From Chloroflexota bacterium (lineage in GTDB: Bacteria; Chloroflexota; Anaerolineae; Anaerolineales; Anaerolineaceae), in NCBI GenBank assembly GCA_029561345.1, contig JAKQJC010000007.1, positions 186,001 to 250,000 on the forward strand: a stretch of 64,000 nt of DNA. The letters run 5' to 3'. A program made the translations under genes and the position numbers. Within the stretch, counting starts at the first letter, position 1; the number at the start of each line of letters is the position of its first letter. Under the pieces are notes generated by a model. The model saw only the letters and a list, made by a program, of their open reading frames with translations. It did no database searches and was not told the DNA's origin. Shown here piece after piece: positions 18,886-27,494 of this stretch.

Positions 18886-20196
18886 TTACAGGTCAAGCTC
18901 TTCCTCATATGAAATCAACAAACGCGTGGACCTGATCGCCCACCATTTGAACCAGCCCAAAAGCAGCCAGCAAAATGCAGGCAGCAGGAGCACCAGGAGG
19001 TGAATATTGGTTTCATTGATGCCCACCAGCACCCATGGCCCAACAAAGAGGATGATAACGAACCCGATGATCATCCAGGTACCCAATTTTCCCCATCTTT
19101 CCTGCAAAATTCGGAATACAAGGAAATAACCTGGCAGCAAGGCGGTATGATAATCCAGCCCACGGTCAAAGCTGATCAGGCCCACTGCCATCAGGGTCAG
19201 AGCCATCGTCCACAGCATCATCCGTTCCGGCTTGCCCATCATTCTGGCCCATTCCGCAACCAGGTAAATGAACATGCCGCCGTTTAATGCAATCATCAGA
19301 AATTGGCGAATTCCCGGCATACTGTCGGCAATCAAATTCAACCCAGATTGGTACCAGCTGGTGGTTCCGTCCAACAGGTGAGAAATCCGCAGCCACTGAA
19401 GAACCCAGTCTGGAATTAAGATCATGAACAGTACATTAAGAAAAAGGAAACCGGCAACAAAACCACCCAAAAAGCCGTTCCTTCTGCTGGAACTGCTCCA
19501 CATAATCAATCCCACCAGCGGCAGCAAAGCCATTTCGGGTTTAACCATCGCCATCGCCATCAATAAACCGGCAGCATTATCCTGCTTGTTGATAAGCATA
19601 TACAGCGCAAAGACAATAAAAAAGAGGCTCCAAATGGCCAGCCCTGAATCCAGCAGTGCAAAGACATGACTCGGCCAGATAAATACAATGAATAGAACAA
19701 TGGCCAGTTGATGCCACTGCAGCTTCCAACCAGAGAGACGAATGGCCAGAAGAATGGTGATCATCAAGATCAATTCCTGGGCTACCGACCATAACGCTTG
19801 AGCTGCTGGAAAATCCATCAGCGCAAAAGGCACCCATAAAATAATTGCGTAAACCGGGTATTGATATTGGCTGCCAGTGGTATTGGCCAGGCCCATACGG
19901 TCAGCATGGTTCTGGACCACAGTAGAATCATAGGGGCTGATCCCGTTTAACAGCCAATCTCTGGCTGCCTGATACCCGATTGAAAAATCATTCGGATAGC
20001 TCCCGATTTTTTCCCACAGGCTGAAGTTCCCCCAAACCAGGCCAGAAAATGCCAGCACAATGCCCGCAAAAAATAGAATAATGAGCCCAACACGTAAACG
20101 GTTCAATGGTTTTCCACTGTTAATAAGATACACCATTTTACCCGGTTTTATATGTCTGGTCAAACTAAAAGTTTGACCTTCTGGTTTTGCCCCCAT
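18886..20196 (-). CDS. GT-C type membrane glycosyltransferase (GT87/DUF2029-like)
   Basis: Integral membrane protein of about 436 residues with around ten predicted helices and a soluble loop carrying Y/D/N-rich motifs (YQAARDWLLNGISPYD, YQYPVYA), the pattern of GT87 (DUF2029) polyprenyl-phosphate-mannose-dependent transferases. It would add a hexose to an outward-facing acceptor. The frame starts with TTG at 20199 and ATG at 20196, overlapping the previous gene by about 32 bases; an ATG at 20136 is a possible alternative. It is the last gene of a five-gene GT-C run. Donor and acceptor are unknown. Confidence 0.72.
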   Translation of the reverse strand: MGAKPEGQTFSLTRHIKPGKMVYLINSGKPLNRLRVGLIILFFAGIVLAFSGLVWGNFSLWEKIGSYPNDFSIGYQAARDWLLNGISPYDSTVVQNHADRMGLANTTGSQYQYPVYAIILWVPFALMDFPAAQALWSVAQELILMITILLAIRLSGWKLQWHQLAIVLFIVFIWPSHVFALLDSGLAIWSLFFIVFALYMLINKQDNAAGLLMAMAMVKPEMALLPLVGLIMWSSSSRRNGFLGGFVAGFLFLNVLFMILIPDWVLQWLRISHLLDGTTSWYQSGLNLIADSMPGIRQFLMIALNGGMFIYLVAEWARMMGKPERMMLWTMALTLMAVGLISFDRGLDYHTALLPGYFLVFRILQERWGKLGTWMIIGFVIILFVGPWVLVGINETNIHLLVLLLPAFCWLLLGWFKWWAIRSTRLLISYEEELDL

Positions 20197-21361
20197 CAAC
20201 CAGATGAGCAGCCTGCTGACGGCGGGGAATCAACAGAGTCGACCACTCCAGTACCACAAGCAGGAACAGCAACGTTCTGACCGGCGCAGTCACCCAGAGA
20301 CCCTGTTCATAACCCCGCGAAAGCAGCACCGGCCACTCCAGCAAATTGATGATCACCAGCGTGAACACAAACAACAATGCTTTTCTTTGATCCAGGGTCA
20401 GCAAGAGAACAGGTAAAATCATGAGAATCCATTGAGGACTCCAGCCAGGCGACCAGATCATTAAAATGCACCAGGTTGCACCTATCAAAGCCAGCCACTG
20501 CCGGGTCTGACCAGCCTGGCTCTTCAAAAAGAACCAGAACCCCGCTGCGCCGATCACCGCCAAAGTGAGATAAGATGGGATGGCTGAAGGATTTCGCTCG
20601 CTGCCCATATCATTGACTGGTTGGTAATGGTCTATGCCTGCACCCACATTGCCGGTCTGGTAATTCCCATCCAACAACGCCCATACAGTTTCCCAGGATC
20701 CTTTCCCCCCCTGGGCATTCAATGATGTCCAGGTCAAACCAGGAGAAATCGTAAACAGGCTCAAATAGACCAAGACGGGCAAAACCAGGGCGATAAGCGT
20801 GGTAACAATGGCTTTCTGCCGCGGCAGGAATTTCCATAATGCGGGTATGACAACCATTGGGAACAATTTCGTCAAAATTCCCAATCCAAGCCAGAAGCCG
20901 GCCCATTTTTCTTTTTTCTCCTCCAGCCCCACCAGTGCAAGCATGAAGAAACAGACCACCAACGGGTCAAAATACCACCATGTGTACGGCAGCGCGGTCA
21001 GCACAACCGCATAAAACCATTCGCGCCAATCACCTTCCTCAAGCCACACTCGCTTACGCAGATGAATAAAGGTGCAAAGAGATACGGCATCCATAACGAT
21101 CAATCCCCCTGCAAAAAGAGCTTCATAAACATGCGGTCTCCCTTGAGCCAGCAGGTAAAGGATTTCGTTAAAAAATGCAAACAGGGGTGGAAATTCAACC
21201 CAGTAGTGTAAATAGGGCCAGCCCTGAAGTGCCGCCAGGTCATAAAAATGCGGAAAATCGCCAAAGCCATGGATGGCTTCTGCTGGCAGGGTAAACAACA
21301 ATACCATCCGGCCAAATATCAGGCCCAGCACCGGCAGGGGAAGTTGCGGCCAACGTTTCAT
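20165..21361 (-). CDS. GT-C type membrane glycosyltransferase
   Basis: A 398-residue multi-pass membrane protein with about nine helices. The outer-loop motif GFGDFPHFYDLAAL near residues 32-45 holds the acidic pair-like arrangement of GT-C enzymes, and LGILTKLFPMVVIP is a typical GT87/DUF2029 segment. Its start overlaps the previous gene by 4 bases and its end overlaps the next by about 32 bases, so these genes are translationally coupled. It likely uses a lipid-linked sugar donor on the outer face of the membrane. Sequence alone does not identify the sugar. Confidence 0.72.
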   Translation of the reverse strand: MKRWPQLPLPVLGLIFGRMVLLFTLPAEAIHGFGDFPHFYDLAALQGWPYLHYWVEFPPLFAFFNEILYLLAQGRPHVYEALFAGGLIVMDAVSLCTFIHLRKRVWLEEGDWREWFYAVVLTALPYTWWYFDPLVVCFFMLALVGLEEKKEKWAGFWLGLGILTKLFPMVVIPALWKFLPRQKAIVTTLIALVLPVLVYLSLFTISPGLTWTSLNAQGGKGSWETVWALLDGNYQTGNVGAGIDHYQPVNDMGSERNPSAIPSYLTLAVIGAAGFWFFLKSQAGQTRQWLALIGATWCILMIWSPGWSPQWILMILPVLLLTLDQRKALLFVFTLVIINLLEWPVLLSRGYEQGLWVTAPVRTLLFLLVVLEWSTLLIPRRQQAAHLVDGGKTRRSNF

Positions 21362-22875
21362 GGCGCCTCCCTGACAAAAATGACCGATATATCATCACGA
21401 AAAACTTCCGTCCAACCCGCGTGAGGTAACAATCTGGCAATGGGTTGTTCTGGTTCGATGAACACCAGATCCACCTGCCATCGCTCCAGAATGGCCTCCC
21501 AATCCTGATCGCCCTGAACAACGGAAATCCACTGGCCAATAATGTCGTCGCCAAACAAATCCGTTCGCCCATCCGCAAAAACCTGGCGCCCAGGCATGGC
21601 CCATAACATATATCCACCCCAGGCATAACTGTTGAACACCCTGGCCTCGGGATAACGAGTCGCAATCCATTCGGCCCCGCTCACAGGAAATAACTGTGCA
21701 TACCATTTTTCCACATTGACCGGGTAGCTGACAAGGAACAACTTGACCAGGCACACGCCAAATAACAACCCCACCGCCATCAGGTTAACGGGCTTGCTTT
21801 TCTGCGGCTCTCCCAACAACAGTTTTTGCGCCGCTTCATCGCTCAATTTCAACCGGGTCTGTGCCTTTTTAATCCAGGGCTGAACCGAATCCCCCCAGAG
21901 GCGCATAACATTCCATAAATAACGCGCGGTGACAGGCGCTGCAATGATGGCAAAAGGACCAAAATTGCGTCTGGCCATAAAACACGCATACGAAAACGCC
22001 AGCACCGGCAGAATTTCTCCCCAATCCACTTTTTCCTTGCCAATCCAGATAGCCATCACCATTATCAACAGCATCCACACAAAAGGCTGCTGGGCAGCAA
22101 TATGAAAATTGGGTGAAGCCCATTCCTCGATGAAATTTTGCAGCACTTTGATATTAACCGTCTCAAAAGCCACCTGCCAGATGCCCGCACCATAAGGGTG
22201 GATCATCACCACCAGCGCCGATGCCGCCGTAACAACGGACAGTTGCCCGATTTGCTTCCATGCCAGCAGGTGATCAGCCAGTCTGCCCCATAAATGGTTG
22301 CCAATTTCGCCAATAATGGACAGGGAGAGCAAAATAATTCCCAGCGGGAAACCACCATGCAAATTACCCCAGATCCAGAACTGGGGAATGACCCACCAGA
22401 TCAGCCGGCTTCGGCCTTTTTTGTAAAGATATAAGATATAACTGAGCAGGCTGAGCATCACCAGGCTGAAAAGTTGCGGCCGTGGGGTTAGCACCGGCGC
22501 CATGACCATGACCGCCAGAATGATCACACCGGCCCTCAACAGAACCGGGCTGTTCATTTGTTTCATCATCAAAGCAGCGCAGGCAACCGCCGCCAAAGCA
22601 ACAATCAGGCTCAATCCGGCATATCCCAGCAGCTCATAAAAAATAACAAGAACAATTTCAGCCAGCCATGAATGATTAACCCAATACGTTCCCGTCATGG
22701 TGTATGAGTAGATGTCATTCATCACCGGCCACCCATGAGCCAGGGTGTCCTCACCCAGGCGCAGATGCCAGAGCATATCACTATCTAAAGGGGCCCGAAG
22801 GGTCATGAAAAAGACCAGCAGCAAGGTGATCATATAGAAAAACCGGTTACGGATGGAAGTCTGGTTATCGTTCAT
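21358..22875 (-). CDS. GT-C-like multi-pass membrane protein (paralog of next gene upstream)
   Basis: A 505-residue protein with 10-12 predicted helices. The first outer loop has DSDMLWHLRLGEDTL, a GT-C-like D-x-D pattern, then WVNHSWLAE and GNLHGGFPLG. The C-terminal tail has FNSYAWGGYMLW and FADGRTDLFG. The upstream gene shows the same four blocks in the same order, so the two are tandem paralogs. The start at 22875 overlaps the upstream stop by 11 bases; a longer frame to 22929 would lie inside that gene. Catalytic activity is inferred from fold-level similarity only. Confidence 0.7.
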   Translation of the reverse strand: MNDNQTSIRNRFFYMITLLLVFFMTLRAPLDSDMLWHLRLGEDTLAHGWPVMNDIYSYTMTGTYWVNHSWLAEIVLVIFYELLGYAGLSLIVALAAVACAALMMKQMNSPVLLRAGVIILAVMVMAPVLTPRPQLFSLVMLSLLSYILYLYKKGRSRLIWWVIPQFWIWGNLHGGFPLGIILLSLSIIGEIGNHLWGRLADHLLAWKQIGQLSVVTAASALVVMIHPYGAGIWQVAFETVNIKVLQNFIEEWASPNFHIAAQQPFVWMLLIMVMAIWIGKEKVDWGEILPVLAFSYACFMARRNFGPFAIIAAPVTARYLWNVMRLWGDSVQPWIKKAQTRLKLSDEAAQKLLLGEPQKSKPVNLMAVGLLFGVCLVKLFLVSYPVNVEKWYAQLFPVSGAEWIATRYPEARVFNSYAWGGYMLWAMPGRQVFADGRTDLFGDDIIGQWISVVQGDQDWEAILERWQVDLVFIEPEQPIARLLPHAGWTEVFRDDISVIFVREAP

Positions 22876-24373
22876 GCTGCAACACCACTGCGGTTTCATC
22901 TTGATATAGCAAATTCCAATTTTGGTCATTCATGAGAGTTTGTGCCAAATTTGACTTTGTTGGTATGATCATCCAGTCAATCTGGTAATCCTCAATTTTG
23001 GTTTGCCAGCCATCCCCCATTTCCCGAATGGCCATATAATCTCGGGTAAGCTGTTCCCCGTAAAAATCCGTCTGACCATCAATAAACACTTTTTGCTCAG
23101 GCCATAAACGGTAGAGGAGATACCCGCCCCAGAAGAATTCATTATACCCATTTCCAGACTGTGGATTTTTTTCGAGCCAATCCACTGCTTTTACCGGGAA
23201 AATGGTTGCATCAAATTGATTTCCCTTCATATGCAAATCCATAGGAATACCCTTACCCAACAGGAAAATGACGGCCAGCACCATCACCGCAAAATACCAG
23301 GCTGGCAGCCGGGGAGAATTTTCAATCAAAAGCAGCCGTTCATCCCTTTTCCTGAAGAAGGCCGGCCATTCTAATTTTCCCCACACCTGGCATAAAATCG
23401 GGACTACGGCGACAACATAGAGGGGAATATTTCTGGCGCTGAACAAAGCCATGACCGTCCAGCCGCTCAACATGAGTACATCTGCCTTTCTCAATTTTTG
23501 ATGACTCGCCATAATGCTGACCAGCACCAGGCTTAATCCGATCAAAAGCAAAAATGGCCAGGCCGATTGTATATGAAAATCTGGTGATCGGTATTCCTGG
23601 GTGCCATTCACCAGGTAAGTATTTTGAAGATAGCCAACTCCCAGATTCCAGACCCGATAGCCTGCCGGATTTATGAATGAAGTAAGAAGAGCAGCCCCGC
23701 CCGCTAGCACAAGCGAAACCATCTGCTTCCGGCGTTTATTTTTTTCCTCAGCCTGCCGGGCTTCCAGATACTCCCAGAGTAAACCGGCGCAATACATTCC
23801 CAGCACCATAAACCCTGCCAAAAAAGCCCCATGGAAATTGACCCAGATCATCATCGCCGCAGGCAGGCCCAACCAAGTTCGTCTGTCTTTCAAAAGCTTT
23901 TCAACCAGGGCAATCCAAAATGCCAGAAACATGAAGGTGAAAATATGCGGGCGTGCCAGCCAATGAATGCTTGACGCGCCTGCCCCAAGAAGAATGAGAA
24001 GAAGACTACCAAAAAATTGTCCGCTTCTCGTCAAGCATTGATTAAAAATGAAAGCAATGGTCCCGCTAATGATAAGAGCTGTCAGGATGACCACACCGTT
24101 AAGACCCATCATGCGGTTCGCCAGCGCAAAGAACACATCCGCCATCCACTCGTGGGGCACCAGCATCTCGCCGTACATTGTCCACGAAAATTCATCCTGT
24201 AGTGGGATCTCCCCCCGGTCCAGGATAAAATTTCCAATGGTAATATGCCGGCCAAGATCCCCATCGTAGCTGAACAGCTTTGGTCCTAACAAAATCACCC
24301 CAAGGAAAACCATGGTAAGGATGATTCCCGTGAGATTTGGCAGAAATCGGGCGAAATGATTGTTCTTCATCAT
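22865..24373 (-). CDS. GT-C-like multi-pass membrane protein
   Basis: A protein of about 502 residues with 10-12 predicted helices and a C-terminal soluble tail. Conserved blocks match the neighbouring paralog: SYDGDLGRHITIGNFIL in the first loop, VPHEWMADV, VNFHGAFLAGF, and FFWGGYLLY with FIDGQTDFYG near the end. The pattern suggests a GT-C glycosyltransferase or a related enzyme using a lipid-linked donor. The ATG at 24373 follows a TTG; AGGAG sits within the last codons of the upstream gene, 9 bases away. No database family can be named from reading alone. Confidence 0.7.
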   Translation of the reverse strand: MMKNNHFARFLPNLTGIILTMVFLGVILLGPKLFSYDGDLGRHITIGNFILDRGEIPLQDEFSWTMYGEMLVPHEWMADVFFALANRMMGLNGVVILTALIISGTIAFIFNQCLTRSGQFFGSLLLILLGAGASSIHWLARPHIFTFMFLAFWIALVEKLLKDRRTWLGLPAAMMIWVNFHGAFLAGFMVLGMYCAGLLWEYLEARQAEEKNKRRKQMVSLVLAGGAALLTSFINPAGYRVWNLGVGYLQNTYLVNGTQEYRSPDFHIQSAWPFLLLIGLSLVLVSIMASHQKLRKADVLMLSGWTVMALFSARNIPLYVVAVVPILCQVWGKLEWPAFFRKRDERLLLIENSPRLPAWYFAVMVLAVIFLLGKGIPMDLHMKGNQFDATIFPVKAVDWLEKNPQSGNGYNEFFWGGYLLYRLWPEQKVFIDGQTDFYGEQLTRDYMAIREMGDGWQTKIEDYQIDWMIIPTKSNLAQTLMNDQNWNLLYQDETAVVLQHER

Positions 24374-24382
24374 CAATGCAGG

Positions 24383-25999
24383 TCACTCCTTAAGGGTTCC
24401 CAGGCCCATCATTTCCGGGTGAACCGGCTGAGATAAGTTGTAAAAAACATGGTAATCACCGATCCATTTTTCCTGATATTGAATTTGATGCGCCCTGAAC
24501 GCACCGGTCAGTTTTTCATCCAGAGCTGGATTCTTCGCTGTGATGTAGGTGATTTTCCGGCTGTTCCTCACCTGCTCGTCATAAGGCGAATACCGGTCAT
24601 CTCGAGGGGTGTATCTCAAATCGCCGTGATATGGCAATTTGGGCACAAAAATGAGCTTTTCCTGCGATAAAAAAGCCACCGGGTAGCCGATCCAGTAATG
24701 GGTGTAACCTCTATTAAGCTGATTATCTCTCAAAAAAGCCAGAAGTTCACCATCATATCGGTGATCAATGACCACCGATGAGTCAAATTGGGTGGTCAAT
24801 CCCGGCGGGTATGCGCTGGCGCTGTCGATGATTCCCCAAAAATGGAATATACAAACCAGAGCCACCAGTCCAAATTGCAACCATCGCCGGTTGAGGGTTG
24901 AAACCGCCCATCCTGCCAGCAGGGCCATCGGCGTGATGAAGGGGAGAAAATATCGTCCCGAAGGATCAATGCCAAAAGAAGTGAACACAAAACCGCCTGC
25001 CACACACGCCATCACGCCCAGCAGCAGCCAGAAAGCAGGTAATATCGCTCTCCTCCGCCGAATCTCAAAAAAAATCTGGGCAGCTGTCCATCCCCAGAAC
25101 ATCAGGATAAAAGGCATCAGAGGTAAACCCAGCCAGTGCACAGACCAGGGGGGACGAAACCCGAATATTACCGTCAGGCCAAGCAAAAGGAAAGAAATGA
25201 GGTGATTGCCCCATTTCACCAGGACAAAGGTCTGTTCCACATTCACTGCGCTGCCAAATAATTCATGAATGGCCGCGCTTCCACCGTTTATAAGAAACAC
25301 CAGCCAGGGTGAAGCACCAATGGCAAATCCCACAACGGAAAACAGGATACCCCCCCACAGAAGCCGGCTTTTCTCTTTTTCGCTGCCTGGCCGCCAGCCG
25401 CCTTTAACAACCAGGATCCACGCCGGAATGAAATAGACCAGAGTGAGGCCGTTCGTCCAAAAGCCCAGCCCCCCAAGGAATCCCAGGAGCCCCCAGAAAA
25501 CCCGGCTTTGCTGGCCAGAAATATTCTGAGCCGCCAGCAATAAGATGAAATTTCCGATCAGCAGGGCTTCTCCATATCCACCCAATGATGCGGTCGTATA
25601 CAGCACCCCGTTGACCGTCGGCAGCGCCACCAGCAAAGCAGCGATAAGACCGACCCGGCTGGAATGAAATAACTGCCTGCCCAGCATAGCCGTGGTGATA
25701 ACTGTACCCACGAGCAGAAGGATTTGAACCACCCGAATGGCAAAGACCGACTCGCCCAGCAACAGAAATGCGCCAGCGACCAGGTAAGCATCCATGCTGC
25801 CCATGTAAGCCTGCCCCCAGAAGAACAGCGCCTGTTCGCCCTGCAAAACATGCCTTGCCATAAGCCCCACAACAGCTTCATCTGCATTAAAAGGGATGCG
25901 CTCCGTAATTGCCAATCCTGCTCTCAAACCTGCCGCCAGAATTACAATGCTAATGAGAATCGCCCAAAATACCTGCTTTTTGTTCCCGTCTTTTCCCAT
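24383..25999 (-). CDS. GT39/ArnT-like membrane glycosyltransferase
   Basis: First gene of the GT-C run: 538 residues, 11-13 predicted helices. The first outer loop carries FNADEAVVGLMARHVLQG; an acidic D-E pair at this place is the hallmark of GT39/PMT and ArnT-like transferases. A C-terminal soluble part (about 420-538) carries no named motif. AAGGA lies four bases before the ATG. The divergent gene on the other strand has a similar acidic loop. A tandem 12-base repeat sits in the short divergent region and might regulate both. Confidence 0.75.
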   Translation of the reverse strand: MGKDGNKKQVFWAILISIVILAAGLRAGLAITERIPFNADEAVVGLMARHVLQGEQALFFWGQAYMGSMDAYLVAGAFLLLGESVFAIRVVQILLLVGTVITTAMLGRQLFHSSRVGLIAALLVALPTVNGVLYTTASLGGYGEALLIGNFILLLAAQNISGQQSRVFWGLLGFLGGLGFWTNGLTLVYFIPAWILVVKGGWRPGSEKEKSRLLWGGILFSVVGFAIGASPWLVFLINGGSAAIHELFGSAVNVEQTFVLVKWGNHLISFLLLGLTVIFGFRPPWSVHWLGLPLMPFILMFWGWTAAQIFFEIRRRRAILPAFWLLLGVMACVAGGFVFTSFGIDPSGRYFLPFITPMALLAGWAVSTLNRRWLQFGLVALVCIFHFWGIIDSASAYPPGLTTQFDSSVVIDHRYDGELLAFLRDNQLNRGYTHYWIGYPVAFLSQEKLIFVPKLPYHGDLRYTPRDDRYSPYDEQVRNSRKITYITAKNPALDEKLTGAFRAHQIQYQEKWIGDYHVFYNLSQPVHPEMMGLGTLKE

Positions 26000-26006
26000 T
26001 AAATCC

Positions 26007-26030
26007 TTCCAGGATATCTTCCAGGATATA
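26007..26030. repeat. Tandem 12-base direct repeat between divergent GT genes
   Basis: Two copies of TTCCAGGATAT plus one variable base lie head to tail (26007-26018 and 26019-26030) in the short gap between divergent glycosyltransferase genes. It could be an operator or simple slippage duplication. Confidence 0.5.
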
Positions 26031-26074
26031 TGATAAACTTAAGTTATCTTTGTATTTTACTTCAAATTAATCTG

Positions 26075-27358
26075 ATGCGTATTTCAAAACAGCTTTTACC
26101 GTCAGTTGGGATCGTCATAGTCTTTCTGTTTACCTTCTTCTTTGAGGCAGGTATGCCTTTGGTTCCTTTCCATCCTGATGAAAGCACCCAATTATTCACC
26201 GCCGGAGATTTCTTCCTTTATTTTTCCAATCCTCTGTCAATGGTATATCAGCCCGACCTGGAAGCTGATTTGCGCCAAAATTACCGCCTGCTGGATGCGC
26301 CCATGGTTCGATACACGGTCGGCATGGCCCTCTTTTTATCCGGGCAAAAATCTCAAGCGGTAGATTGGAACTGGTCACTTTCATGGAAAGATAATGACCG
26401 GGCTGGTGCTCTGCCAGCCCCGCAAACCCTGCTGGCTTCCAGGTTTTTGATATCTCTGTTTTTCCCCTGCTCTCTGATCCTTATTTTCCTGATCGGTAGA
26501 AAAATGGGGGGAATTTCAACAGGCTTGCTGGCCGCGTTTCTATTTTCCAGCAATGCTCTGATCCTCCTTCATACCCGGCGCGCCATGTCAGAAGGCGGGC
26601 TGGTCTGTTTTGTTTTATGGTTCCTTTTTCTTCTGCTTCATGAAAAAACACCCTCCTGGTTGCTGGGTTTGGCAGCAGCACTCTGCGTCAACTGGAAATT
26701 ATCCACCGCCCCCCTGGCGGCGATCCCACTGCTCTATCTGATCTGGCGTGAACATGGTCACCTTCCGGGCAGGGCAAAACAGGCCGCCATTTACCTCGGC
26801 TGCTTTTTGGCCCTCCATTTTTTACTGAATCCCGTTTTTTGGGCCAATCCTGCAAGCGTCCTGGTTAAAGCCGCCGAAGCCCGCCAGCAGCTTCTGACAG
26901 CACAAACCCGGGCCATGGAAAATGCCAGTTCCGGAATCATGCTTGCTTCTCCAGCCGAGCGTGCCGTCGGCATGATTGCCCACCTGTTTTATGCTCCGCC
27001 CGCTATTCAGGACATTGGCAATTACACTCTTGACCTGCAGGAGCAAACCCAGAATTATCTGAATAATCCTCTGCACAGCCTTTTACGTTCTTTTGCAGGC
27101 GGGAGCATCATGTTAATTCTCTTTTTTACAGGCGCGATGCTGCTGGTTATGCGGTTCATTAAACAACGCCAGTCCAGTGATTTATTGATGCTCCTGGCCT
27201 TTGGACTGCAAATGGGATCCCTTATCGCTGCCGTAACTCTCCCTTTTCAAAGATATTGGCTCCCTCTTGTCCCCTTCACCTGCCTGTTTTCAGCCTTTGC
27301 GCTCTCTCAAACTGGCAAAATCGCCCTTCAAGCTTTTCAGAGCCGCAAAAGACCATAA
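26075..27358 (+). CDS. GT39-like membrane glycosyltransferase
   Basis: A 427-residue multi-pass protein with about ten predicted helices. The first outer loop has PFHPDESTQLF, the acidic D-E motif of GT39/PMT-type enzymes, followed by a long loop before the next helix. It reads divergently from the five-gene cluster. A frame start at 26030 with a weak AGGA site exists; 26075 is preferred because it places the first helix directly after a short basic N-terminus. No strong Shine-Dalgarno sequence precedes either. It is monocistronic, since the next gene converges on it. Confidence 0.7.
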   Translation: MRISKQLLPSVGIVIVFLFTFFFEAGMPLVPFHPDESTQLFTAGDFFLYFSNPLSMVYQPDLEADLRQNYRLLDAPMVRYTVGMALFLSGQKSQAVDWNWSLSWKDNDRAGALPAPQTLLASRFLISLFFPCSLILIFLIGRKMGGISTGLLAAFLFSSNALILLHTRRAMSEGGLVCFVLWFLFLLLHEKTPSWLLGLAAALCVNWKLSTAPLAAIPLLYLIWREHGHLPGRAKQAAIYLGCFLALHFLLNPVFWANPASVLVKAAEARQQLLTAQTRAMENASSGIMLASPAERAVGMIAHLFYAPPAIQDIGNYTLDLQEQTQNYLNNPLHSLLRSFAGGSIMLILFFTGAMLLVMRFIKQRQSSDLLMLLAFGLQMGSLIAAVTLPFQRYWLPLVPFTCLFSAFALSQTGKIALQAFQSRKRP

Positions 27359-27447
27359 GCTCAAATCCTGGTCGAAATAACCAAAAGATCTCGGCAGTGC
27401 CTGTCGCTGTCCATGGTTCATTATTGAAAATGGTTTGACTGTTTAAA

Positions 27448-27476
27448 GAAAAAGGGCCCTCCTTTTGGAGGGCCCT
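27448..27476 (-). terminator. Intrinsic terminator of hppA
   Basis: A 10-bp perfect GC-rich stem (27453-27462 with 27467-27476), a 4-base loop and, on the minus strand, a T run (TTTTTCTTT). It lies 18 bases after the hppA stop. Confidence 0.9.
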
Positions 27477-27494
27477 GAAAAGTAACAAAACAAA

